From assembly GCF_020686945.1 (NCBI RefSeq), contig NZ_JAJEPR010000023.1, forward strand, positions 1 through 52,643: 52,643 nt of DNA, in the 5' to 3' direction. Shown here piece after piece: positions 8,368 to 15,742 of this stretch. Numbering within the stretch: the stretch's first letter is position 1; every line of letters starts with the position of its first letter. The position numbers and the translations under genes were made by a program. The notes beneath the pieces are model-generated. The model was given only the letters and a program-made list of their open reading frames with translations, searched no databases and was not told where the DNA came from. Source of the DNA: Limivivens faecihominis (GTDB lineage Bacteria; Bacillota; Clostridia; Lachnospirales; Lachnospiraceae).

Positions 8368-9672
8368 TTGCGTCGTTTTCAAAAATGGTTTCCCTATATA
8401 ATAGGTAGTATTTTGGTGCTTCTGGGGTTCTATGTTTTCTGTCGGGGACTTCTGATCGCCGGTGAGAATGGCTGGGGCGGCAGCGGCTTCTTTAAGAAAC
8501 TGCCCGGAAAGATCGAGGAGCTGGCGGTGGATACATACAACGGAGTGTTGACCTGGGAGACGGAGACCGAAACCGGGGAAAGATCTGGAAAAAGTGTGGG
8601 GAGGAAGGTGGTGGATGTGCTGTTTCCGCCACTGGAGGAGACGGAAGAGGAGGGGGAGAAAACGGGAGATTTGCTGACGGAAGAGCAGGGAGAGACTGGT
8701 GCAGGCGGGGCTGATAGTCAGAGATTGTCTGAAACAGAGGCGGATGAAAAAATGAACGGATCAAAAGTGGTAGAGAGTATAGATTCCTCCGGAGCTGATT
8801 ACGAAACAGAAACCGAGCCCGACACGACTCTCCCCTACGTCAGCGCCTTCTCCAACTCCGCCATCCCCACCCCGGCGGCAGAGTCTCTCCGCCAGGCACC
8901 TCAGGTTCTGCCCTGGGCGGACATGAAGGATTTCAATTTCCTTCTGAACCAGTATTTCATTCTGGACGCCTCCGCGGCGATCGACGAATCTCTCTTAAAC
9001 GTCGATAATCTCATGGAAAAGGATCTCGCCATTGACACAGATACCGACGGCCCGCAGATCCTGATTTACCATACCCACTCCCAGGAGGCCTTCGCCGATT
9101 CCAGGCCCGGGGATCTTCGCGATACGATCATCGGCGTGGGGGAGCGCTTAAAAGAGATTCTCACGGATCAGTACGGCTTTGAAGTGCTCCATCACACGAA
9201 GGTCTACGATATGATCGACGGGAAACTGGACCGGAACAAGGCCTACAATCTGGCGGCTCCGGATATTGAGGCGATCCTGAAGGCCTATCCTTCGATCCAG
9301 GTGGTCATCGACCTTCATCGGGACGGAGTGGATGACTATCGCTTTGTGACGGAGTTCAACGGAAAACCGGTGGCGAAAATCATGTTTTATAACGGACTCA
9401 GCCGTACGGCGAGAAACGGCCCCGTGGATTATCTGCCAAATCCCTACATAGCGGATAATCTGGCCTTTTCGTTTCAGCTCCAGATGAAGGCGGCGGAGTA
9501 TTACCCCGGTTTCACCCGGAATATCTATCTTCAGAGCCTTCGCTACAACCAGCATCTCTGTTCCCATTCACTCCTTATTGAGTCCGGCACCCAGCTGAAC
9601 ACCGTGGAAGAAGAGTACAACGCCATGGAACCCCTGGCAGATATTCTGAATCAGGTCTTGCGCGGGGAATGA
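8368..9672 (+). CDS. spoIIP: Stage II sporulation protein P
   Basis: 434 residues. SpoIIP is a peptidoglycan amidase/endopeptidase that, with SpoIID and SpoIIM, drives engulfment. An N-terminal membrane helix (YIIGSILVLLGFYVF, ~10-28) anchors it outside the membrane. Residues ~65-150 form a Glu/Thr/Gly-rich low-complexity linker. The catalytic domain from ~230 shows IYHTHSQEAF, VIDLHRDG and LIESGTQLNT, with the conserved His and Glu expected for zinc binding and catalysis. The start is TTG at 8368, six bases after GAGGTGGG. Base use changes from purine-rich to C-rich around 8812, where the linker ends. It is followed by lepA. Confidence 0.94.
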   Translation: MRRFQKWFPYIIGSILVLLGFYVFCRGLLIAGENGWGGSGFFKKLPGKIEELAVDTYNGVLTWETETETGERSGKSVGRKVVDVLFPPLEETEEEGEKTGDLLTEEQGETGAGGADSQRLSETEADEKMNGSKVVESIDSSGADYETETEPDTTLPYVSAFSNSAIPTPAAESLRQAPQVLPWADMKDFNFLLNQYFILDASAAIDESLLNVDNLMEKDLAIDTDTDGPQILIYHTHSQEAFADSRPGDLRDTIIGVGERLKEILTDQYGFEVLHHTKVYDMIDGKLDRNKAYNLAAPDIEAILKAYPSIQVVIDLHRDGVDDYRFVTEFNGKPVAKIMFYNGLSRTARNGPVDYLPNPYIADNLAFSFQLQMKAAEYYPGFTRNIYLQSLRYNQHLCSHSLLIESGTQLNTVEEEYNAMEPLADILNQVLRGE

Positions 9673-9687
9673 GATAATGTTAAACTA

Positions 9688-9799
9688 TTCAGAGCCGGGC
9701 AGATTTTCAGAGAAAATGCGAAGCATGCTTGCGTGAATGAGCGTTTTTCTGTGAAAATCTATTTGGCGAGAAGCCATATCGAGATGGCTCGGTTCTGAA
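9688..9799. repeat. Large imperfect palindrome in the lepA leader
   Basis: Outer arms TTCAGAGCC (9688 on) and GGTTCTGAA (ending 9799), inner arms AGATTTTCAGAGAAAA and TTTTTCTGTGAAAATCT (one mismatch plus a bulge), and a central GCGAAGCATGCTTGC palindrome together fold into one long cruciform of ~112 bases. It fills most of the spoIIP-lepA gap. It may be a miniature mobile repeat or a leader structure; a T-tract suited to termination is absent. Confidence 0.5.
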
Positions 9800-9838
9800 A
9801 AACTTACGGATATAGAATCCCCTTTAGGAGGAAATAGA

Positions 9839-11650
9839 ATGGCAATGGACCAAAGCAAAATCAGAAATTTTTGTATTATTGCACATATCGACCATGGAAA
9901 ATCCACCCTGGCGGACCGCATCATCGAGATGACCGGTCTTCTCACGAAGCGTGAGATGCAGGAGCAGGTGCTGGACAACATGGAACTGGAGCGGGAGCGC
10001 GGAATCACGATCAAATCCCAGGCTGTCCGCACGGTTTATCACGCCAAGGATGGCGAGGAGTATATCTTCAACCTCATTGACACCCCGGGCCATGTGGACT
10101 TCAACTATGAGGTTTCCCGAAGTCTGGCAGCCTGCGACGGAGCAATCCTCGTGGTGGATGCCGCTCAGGGTATTGAGGCTCAGACCCTGGCCAACGTTTA
10201 TCTGGCTCTGGACCACAACCTCGACGTTTTCCCGGTCATCAACAAGATCGACCTTCCGAGTGCCGATCCTGAGCGGGTCATCAACGAGATCGAGGATGTC
10301 ATTGGCATCGAAGCTCAGGACGCTCCCCAGATTTCCGCGAAGACCGGCCTTAATGTGGATCAGGTGCTGGAGGAGATCGTACACCGGATTCCGGCTCCCG
10401 GCGGAGACGCTACGAAGCCCCTGAAAGCCCTGATTTTTGACTCTCTCTATGATCCCTACCGCGGCGTTATCATTTTCGTCCGGATTATGGACGGCACCGT
10501 GAAAAAGGGCACTCCCATCCATATGATGGCCACGGGTTGTACGGAAGAAGTGGTGGAGGTCGGTTACTTCGGAGCCGGTCAGTTCATCCCCTGCGACGAG
10601 CTCAGTGCCGGAATGGTAGGCTATATCACCGCCTCCCTCAAAAACGTTAAAGACACCCGCGTAGGTGATACGGTCACAGACGCTTCAAATCCCTGCGACG
10701 CCCCGCTTCCGGGCTATAAGAAAGTCAACCCGATGGTTTACTGCGGTATGTACCCGGCGGACGGAGCCAAATATCCGGATCTTCGGGACGCATTGGAGAA
10801 GCTGCAGCTCAACGATGCTTCCCTGCAGTTTGAGCCGGAGACCTCCATCGCTCTGGGTTTTGGTTTCCGTTGCGGTTTCTTAGGATTGCTTCATCTGGAG
10901 ATCATCCAGGAGCGTCTGGAGCGAGAGTACAATCTCGATATCGTGACCACAGCTCCGGGCGTAGTCTATAAAGTCTACAAGACCAACGGCGACGTGATCG
11001 AACTCACCAACCCCTCCAACCTCCCGGACCCCTCCGAGATCGAGTACATGGAGGAGCCCGTGGTGGCGGCTGAGATCATGGTGACCAGCGAGTACATCGG
11101 AGCCATCATGGACCTTTGCCAGGAGCGCCGCGGCATCTACGAGGGAATGGAGTACATGGAAGCCACCCGCGCCCTCTTGAGATACACCCTGCCCCTGAAC
11201 GAGATCATTTACGACTTCTTCGACGCACTGAAATCCCGCTCCAGAGGCTATGCTTCCTTTGATTATGAGATGAAAGGCTATCAGCGCTCCGAGCTTGTGA
11301 AACTGGATATCCTTGTAAATAAGGAAGAAGTGGATGCACTTTCCTTCATCATCCACGCGGACACCGCTTACGAGAGAGCGAGAAAAATGTGCGAGAAGTT
11401 GAAGGAGGAGATCCCGAGACAGCTCTTCGAGATCCCGATTCAGGCGGCGATCGGAAGCAAGATCATCGCCCGCGAGACCGTCAAGGCCATGAGAAAAGAC
11501 GTCCTGGCCAAGTGTTACGGCGGCGATATCAGCCGAAAGAAGAAACTGCTGGAAAAACAGAAGGAAGGAAAGAAGCGGATGCGCCAGGTAGGAAATGTGG
11601 AGATCCCGCAGAAGGCCTTCATGAGCGTGCTCAAGCTGGACGAGAATTGA
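9839..11650 (+). CDS. lepA: Elongation factor 4 (back-translocating GTPase LepA)
   Basis: 603 residues, the normal length for EF4. The G domain has AHIDHGKSTLADR (P-loop), RGITIKSQ (switch I), DTPGHVDF and NKIDLPSA, then EF-G-like domains and the EF4-specific C-terminal domain ending near GKKRMRQVGNVEIPQKAF. EF4 binds ribosomes and promotes back-translocation or assembly under stress. The start follows TAGGAGGAAATAGA; a second ATG two codons in is possible. Its stop overlaps the hemW start (TGATG), so the two are translationally coupled, as in Bacillus lepA-hemW. Confidence 0.97.
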   Translation: MAMDQSKIRNFCIIAHIDHGKSTLADRIIEMTGLLTKREMQEQVLDNMELERERGITIKSQAVRTVYHAKDGEEYIFNLIDTPGHVDFNYEVSRSLAACDGAILVVDAAQGIEAQTLANVYLALDHNLDVFPVINKIDLPSADPERVINEIEDVIGIEAQDAPQISAKTGLNVDQVLEEIVHRIPAPGGDATKPLKALIFDSLYDPYRGVIIFVRIMDGTVKKGTPIHMMATGCTEEVVEVGYFGAGQFIPCDELSAGMVGYITASLKNVKDTRVGDTVTDASNPCDAPLPGYKKVNPMVYCGMYPADGAKYPDLRDALEKLQLNDASLQFEPETSIALGFGFRCGFLGLLHLEIIQERLEREYNLDIVTTAPGVVYKVYKTNGDVIELTNPSNLPDPSEIEYMEEPVVAAEIMVTSEYIGAIMDLCQERRGIYEGMEYMEATRALLRYTLPLNEIIYDFFDALKSRSRGYASFDYEMKGYQRSELVKLDILVNKEEVDALSFIIHADTAYERARKMCEKLKEEIPRQLFEIPIQAAIGSKIIARETVKAMRKDVLAKCYGGDISRKKKLLEKQKEGKKRMRQVGNVEIPQKAFMSVLKLDEN

Positions 11651-12801
11651 TGAAAGAGCTGGAGCTTTACCTTCACATTCCTTTCTGTGTGAAAAAATGC
11701 AATTACTGTGATTTTCTCTCCGCTCCGGCGGAGGAAAAGACCCGTGCCGCCTATGTGGACACGCTGATCCGTGAGATCGAGGACTTTGAGGAGCCGGAGG
11801 ACTACGAGGTGGTGACGGTCTTTTTCGGGGGAGGAACCCCTTCCATCCTGCCGGGAGAGGCGATTCTTCGGCTGATGGAAGCCCTCCGGAAAAAGTTTCA
11901 CTTCCGGGAAGAGGCAGAAATCACGCTGGAAGCCAATCCCGGAACTGTGGATGAAAAAAAGCTTTCCTTTTATAAAAAGGCCGGAATTAACCGCTTAAGC
12001 TTCGGTCTTCAGTCCACAGATGCGGAGGAACTGAAAAAGCTGGGCCGGATCCACACCTGGGAAAAATTCCTCGAAAGCTTTGAGCTGGCGCGGAAAGCCG
12101 GTTTTTCCAATATCAACGTGGATCTCATGTCTGCTCTTCCGGGGCAGACGGTGGAAAGCTGGGAGAAAACGCTCAAACAGGTCATCGCCTTGAACCCGGA
12201 GCATGTCTCCGCCTACAGCCTGATCATTGAGGAGGGCACGCCTTTTTACCAGCTTTATGAAAAAGATGCGGAAAAACGGGATGCCGGGGAAGAGCCGGAG
12301 CTTCTTCCCTCCGAGGAGGAGGAGAGGGCCATGTATGAGCTCACGGGCAGCGTTTTAAAGGAAAACGGTTATCTCCACTATGAGATTTCCAACTACGCGA
12401 AGCCCGGCCGGGAGTGCCGCCATAATCTGGGTTACTGGCAGCGGAAAGATTACCTGGGATTCGGATTAGGAGCCTCCACTCTCTTAAATCCGGTGCGTTA
12501 TAAGAATACGGAAGATCTCTGCACTTATCTTGGCGGCGATTTTTCCAAAAAGGAATTTCTGGTGCTCACCAAGGACAATCAGATCGAGGAGACGATGTTT
12601 CTGGGGCTTCGGGTCCTTAATGGCGTTTCCAGAAAGAAATTTAAAGAGACTTTTTCCTGCGATCTGAACGTCGTTTACTGGCGGGAGCTGGAAAAACTGG
12701 AAGAGGATGGCCTCATCGAGGAGGAGGGCGATTTTGTCCGGCTCACGAGCCGCGGCATCGATCTTTCCAACCCGGTACTGGCGGAGTTTCTATTATCATA
12801 A
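11650..12801 (+). CDS. hemW: Radical SAM heme chaperone HemW
   Basis: 383 residues. The N-terminal motif LHIPFCVKKCNYCDF supplies Cys13, Cys17 and Cys20 for the 4Fe-4S cluster of radical SAM enzymes. TVFFGGGTPSIL and NVDLMSALPGQT are typical of the HemN/HemW group, and the C-terminal ~60 residues match the HemN_C domain. Family knowledge favours heme trafficking over coproporphyrinogen oxidation; annotations as oxygen-independent oxidase are common. The frame is open 261 bases upstream inside lepA, but the ATG overlapping the lepA stop gives the family-standard N-terminus. Confidence 0.95.
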   Translation: MKELELYLHIPFCVKKCNYCDFLSAPAEEKTRAAYVDTLIREIEDFEEPEDYEVVTVFFGGGTPSILPGEAILRLMEALRKKFHFREEAEITLEANPGTVDEKKLSFYKKAGINRLSFGLQSTDAEELKKLGRIHTWEKFLESFELARKAGFSNINVDLMSALPGQTVESWEKTLKQVIALNPEHVSAYSLIIEEGTPFYQLYEKDAEKRDAGEEPELLPSEEEERAMYELTGSVLKENGYLHYEISNYAKPGRECRHNLGYWQRKDYLGFGLGASTLLNPVRYKNTEDLCTYLGGDFSKKEFLVLTKDNQIEETMFLGLRVLNGVSRKKFKETFSCDLNVVYWRELEKLEEDGLIEEEGDFVRLTSRGIDLSNPVLAEFLLS

Positions 12802-12803
12802 AG

Positions 12804-12851
12804 AAAAGACAGCCTCACTGCTTGTCATAAAGCAGAGAAGCTGTCTTTTTT
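12804..12851 (+). terminator. Terminator of the lepA-hemW unit
   Basis: AAAGACAGC pairs with GCTGTCTTT around an inner CTGCTT/AAGCAG stem, ending in TTTTTT, starting three bases after the hemW stop. The remainder to 12890 shows no gene. Confidence 0.9.
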
Positions 12852-12892
12852 AGATTGTTTTAAGCTCAGGCGGCGGTCAGACGATTGGCTGG

Positions 12893-13049
12893 TACAGTAA
12901 AATTAAGTTTCTGATACATTGACGCCGGATGATTTCTTCATATGCAAGGCGGAGGAATGAGGCGTAGCGGTGGCTACGTCGATTGACGACAACGCAGCAG
13001 ATGAAAAATCAGACAAGTCAAGGTGTCAGTTACTTAATATTCGCTGTGC
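12893..13049. repeat. MITE-like palindromic repeat, family B, copy 1
   Basis: Ends are inverted repeats of about 30 bases: ACAGTAAAATTAAG...CATTGAC at the left and the complement of GTCAAGGTGTCAG...TTCGCTGT at the right. Inner arms (GATTTCTTCATATGC and GCAGATGAAAAATC) extend the pairing, leaving a GC-rich loop with GAGGCGTAGCGGTGGC. It encodes no protein. A shorter copy is at 35570-35661 and a partial inverted copy at 52570-52643. The right end overlaps the last codons of the minus-strand SGNH gene. Confidence 0.7.
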
Positions 13050-13730
13050 TAAATAATAGTGAATGGAAAGATAAGTGCTGTCCGTGTAATGAAGGCCGTC
13101 CACCGTGGAAAAATCACCGGTGAGAAGATAATTGTAAACGTCCAGGTACTCATCCGGGAAAGCTGCTTTGATCTTCTGATTGAAGGCGTCGATCGCCGCG
13201 TTGGTGACGGTGGGGCAGTCATCGCTGACCGGATTTACCGACATCAGATGGAAATCGGTGCCGGGATAAGAAGCGAAGAGCTGTTTATAATAGGAAATGT
13301 AAGCGTCAGCTTCTGTGATATCGTTGACGCCCAGATTCAGGATCACCGTGGTATCTGGCGTCTCGGAAAGGGCGGCGGCCAGTTCGCTGGTACCTTCATT
13401 TTTCAGCCATTCGTAGCCTTCGCCTTCCTTTGCGATGAAGCGGCAGGTGTCGGAGGGCTCATGGGCTTTCACCGCGGTCGCCATACCGGCGGTCCGGGAA
13501 TCGCCCACAAAGATGAAGCTGTGGCCTGCGGCGCCTTCCGTCTCCGTGATATAGATGTCAGGCTCCTGGATCGTGATGATATCGCCGCTGAAGCCGTTTT
13601 TCAGGACGCTGATGGACTTGCCGCTCATGTAGAAGGTGAGGTAAACGGCTCCGGCAAGGAGCACCAGGATCGTCAGGACTGCCAGCAGGATACCGAAGTT
13701 GGCAAAGCCGGATTTTTTTCTCTTTTTCAT
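13026..13730 (-). CDS. Membrane-anchored SGNH/GDSL-family protein
   Basis: 234 residues. A basic N-terminus (KKRKK) and one transmembrane helix at ~12-35 place the domain outside the membrane. SGNH motifs are FVGDSRTAG with Ser78, LNLGVNDI, and DGLHYTD with Asp and His. This architecture resembles extracellular acetyl-esterases or acyltransferase partners acting on cell-wall or capsule sugars; the substrate is unknown. The last codons and the TGA stop lie inside the terminal inverted repeat of a family B element, so the natural C-terminus may have been replaced. The ribosome site is weak, and a hairpin at 13743-13760 sits 13 bases before the ATG. It separates hemW from hrcA and is transcribed against both. 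Confidence 0.85.
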   Translation of the reverse strand: MKKRKKSGFANFGILLAVLTILVLLAGAVYLTFYMSGKSISVLKNGFSGDIITIQEPDIYITETEGAAGHSFIFVGDSRTAGMATAVKAHEPSDTCRFIAKEGEGYEWLKNEGTSELAAALSETPDTTVILNLGVNDITEADAYISYYKQLFASYPGTDFHLMSVNPVSDDCPTVTNAAIDAFNQKIKAAFPDEYLDVYNYLLTGDFSTVDGLHYTDSTYLSIHYYLAQRILSN

Positions 13731-13742
13731 AGAATACGCTCT

Positions 13743-13760
13743 GCCGTCTCGTAAGACGGC
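13743..13760 (-). promoter_or_regulatory. Leader hairpin before the membrane SGNH gene
   Basis: GCCGTCT and AGACGGC form a perfect 7-bp stem with a four-base loop. Relative to the minus-strand gene it lies 13 bases before the start and occupies the region where a ribosome site is expected, so it could mask translation. On the plus strand it is followed by GCCTTTCTTT and could act as a weak terminator. Confidence 0.4.
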
Positions 13761-13858
13761 GCCTTTCTTTGTAGTTACTATAAATATATCTCAGCTGGAA
13801 GTCGCTGTCAAGAAAGCGATGTTTCACATTTTTTTCACAAAAAAACTGAAAATGCCTA

Positions 13859-13887
13859 TTGACAAAGGTGGGGTCTGGTGATATGTT
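13859..13887 (+). promoter_or_regulatory. Sigma-A promoter of the hrcA operon
   Basis: TTGACA (13859-13864), a 17-base spacer and TATGTT (13882-13887). The CIRCE operator starts 13 bases further on, where it can block initiation. Confidence 0.8.
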
Positions 13888-13900
13888 ATGTACATAGATG

Positions 13901-13927
13901 TTAGCACTCTATAGAGATGAGTGCTAA
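13901..13927 (+). promoter_or_regulatory. CIRCE operator (HrcA binding site)
   Basis: Perfect match to the CIRCE consensus: TTAGCACTC, nine bases, GAGTGCTAA. HrcA binds this site and represses until heat stress inactivates it through GroEL. A small GAAA-loop hairpin (13930-13945) follows in the leader. Confidence 0.98.
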
Positions 13928-13993
13928 CAACATCCGAAAGGATGTGGGCGGACCACAGAAGATTCACTCTCTAGAAGAAAGGAGACCTTGAGA

Positions 13994-15034
13994 ATGCAGG
14001 AACTTGATGAGCGCAAGCAGAAAATCCTACATGCGATTATCCAGAACTATCTGGAAACGGGAGAGCCGGTAGGTTCCAGAACGATTTCCAAATATGCAGA
14101 CTTGGGGTTAAGCTCCGCAACCATTCGTAATGAAATGTCGGATCTCGAGGAGATGGGTTACATCATTCAGCCTCACACCTCGGCAGGACGGATTCCCTCC
14201 GATATGGGTTATCGGTTTTACGTCGATCAGCTCATGAAGGAGAAGGAGCAGGAAGTCACCGAGATGAAGGAGCTCATGATCCAGCGGCAGGACAAGATGG
14301 AACTGGTATTAAAGCAGATGGCCAAGGTCTTGGCAGCCAATACCAACTACGCCACCATGATTACCTCGCCTCAGTATCACCGGACGAAGCTGAAATTTAT
14401 CCAGCTGTCGGTGATCAGCGAAGATCAGCTGTTGGCGGTTGTGGTAGCGGAAGGCAATGTGGTGAAGAACAAAGTCATTCCCATCAGCCACGGCCTGGAC
14501 AATGAGACGATCCTGAAGCTGAACATTCTGCTGAACACCAGCCTGAACGGCCTGACGATGGAAGAGATCAATCTTTCCACCATCGCCAAACTGAAAGAGC
14601 AGGCGGGCATCCATAGTGAGGTTATCAACAGCGTGCTGGATGCGGTGGCAGAGGCCATTCAGATGGATGACGACCTGGAGGTTTACACCAGCGGTACGAC
14701 GAACATTTTCAAGTACCCGGAGCTGGCGGACAGCACGAAGGCCAGCGCTCTCATCAGTGCCTTTGAGGATAAGCAGCAGCTCGCAAGCCTCATGGAAGAC
14801 ATGAAGGACGGCGAGGATACCGGCATCCAGGTTTACATCGGCAATGAGACGCCGGGGCAGACCATGAAGGACTGCAGCGTGGTAACTACTACCTATGAGC
14901 TGGGCGAAGGCATGAGAGGTACGATCGGCATCGTAGGACCGAAGCGAATGGATTACGAAAAAGTGGTTGACAATCTGAAAACGCTGACCAATCAGCTGGA
15001 TCTGATTTTTAATAAGAACAAAGAAGGGCGGTAA
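13994..15034 (+). CDS. hrcA: Heat-inducible transcription repressor HrcA
   Basis: 346 residues. The N-terminal winged helix shows LDERKQKILHAIIQNYLETG, PVGSRTISK and SSATIRNEMSDLEEMGYI, then HTSAGRIPSDMGYRFYVD, diagnostic for HrcA. The C-terminal GAF-like domain contains the glycine-rich GEGMRGTIGIVGPKRMDYEKV. A TTG two codons upstream (13988) is in frame; I prefer ATG at 13994, nine bases after GGAG. First gene of hrcA-grpE-dnaK-dnaJ, directly below CIRCE, hence autoregulated. Confidence 0.97.
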   Translation: MQELDERKQKILHAIIQNYLETGEPVGSRTISKYADLGLSSATIRNEMSDLEEMGYIIQPHTSAGRIPSDMGYRFYVDQLMKEKEQEVTEMKELMIQRQDKMELVLKQMAKVLAANTNYATMITSPQYHRTKLKFIQLSVISEDQLLAVVVAEGNVVKNKVIPISHGLDNETILKLNILLNTSLNGLTMEEINLSTIAKLKEQAGIHSEVINSVLDAVAEAIQMDDDLEVYTSGTTNIFKYPELADSTKASALISAFEDKQQLASLMEDMKDGEDTGIQVYIGNETPGQTMKDCSVVTTTYELGEGMRGTIGIVGPKRMDYEKVVDNLKTLTNQLDLIFNKNKEGR

Positions 15035-15039
15035 CAAAC

Positions 15040-15657
15040 GTGGCTGAGGAAACAAAGAAAACAATGGATTCCGAAGAAGTAAAAGCTTCTGAGGAAGAAA
15101 AGACAACCAGAGAGGAGACCGCAGAAGAGACTGAGAAGCAGGCAGAACATGCGGAGGGAACAGAGACCGAAGAGGAAAATGTTTCAGAGAAAAAAGGCTT
15201 CTTTGGAAAGAAAAAGAAAGACAAAAAAGATACTCAGATTGAAGATCTTACCGATAAACTGAGACGCCAGATGGCTGAGTTTGATAACTTCCGCAAACGG
15301 ACCGAGAAAGAAAAATCTGGAATGTTTGAGATGGGTGCAAAAAGCGTGGTTGAGAAACTGCTTCCGGTGGTTGACAACTTCGAGCGCGGTCTTGCATCTG
15401 TTCCCGAAGATCAGAAGGAAGACCCCTTCGTGGCCGGTGTGGATAAGGTTTACAAACAGTTGCTCACCGTATTCGATGAGCTGGGAGTAAAACCCATCGA
15501 GGCTGTCGGCCAGCCCTTTGATCCGAATTTCCATAATGCAGTGATGCATGTGGAGGATGACGAACAGGGCGAAAATGTAGTAATAGAGGAATTTCAGAAA
15601 GGCTACATGTATCACGATTCCGTGGTACGCCACAGTATGGTAAAGGTAGCCAACTGA
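15040..15657 (+). CDS. grpE: Nucleotide exchange factor GrpE
   Basis: 205 residues. A long acidic, low-complexity N-terminus (to ~60) and Lys-rich patch precede the coiled coil (LTDKLRRQMAEFDNFRKR) and the beta domain ending GYMYHDSVVRHSMVKVAN, standard for GrpE. It releases ADP from DnaK. Start is GTG at 15040, five bases after the hrcA stop, with a weak AAGAAGGGCGG site, suggesting translational coupling. Confidence 0.97.
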   Translation: MAEETKKTMDSEEVKASEEEKTTREETAEETEKQAEHAEGTETEEENVSEKKGFFGKKKKDKKDTQIEDLTDKLRRQMAEFDNFRKRTEKEKSGMFEMGAKSVVEKLLPVVDNFERGLASVPEDQKEDPFVAGVDKVYKQLLTVFDELGVKPIEAVGQPFDPNFHNAVMHVEDDEQGENVVIEEFQKGYMYHDSVVRHSMVKVAN

Positions 15658-15742
15658 TGGATGTCTGATTCATCCAGGTTCATCCGCGAAAAGCGGATTT
15701 CAGATATAGACAATAAGCAAATAAGTACAGGAGGAATTGATC

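Noticed and set aside
11389..11649. N-terminal extension of hemW inside lepA
   Set aside because: Low-complexity charged peptide out of frame with lepA; the overlapping ATG at 11650 gives the family-standard start.
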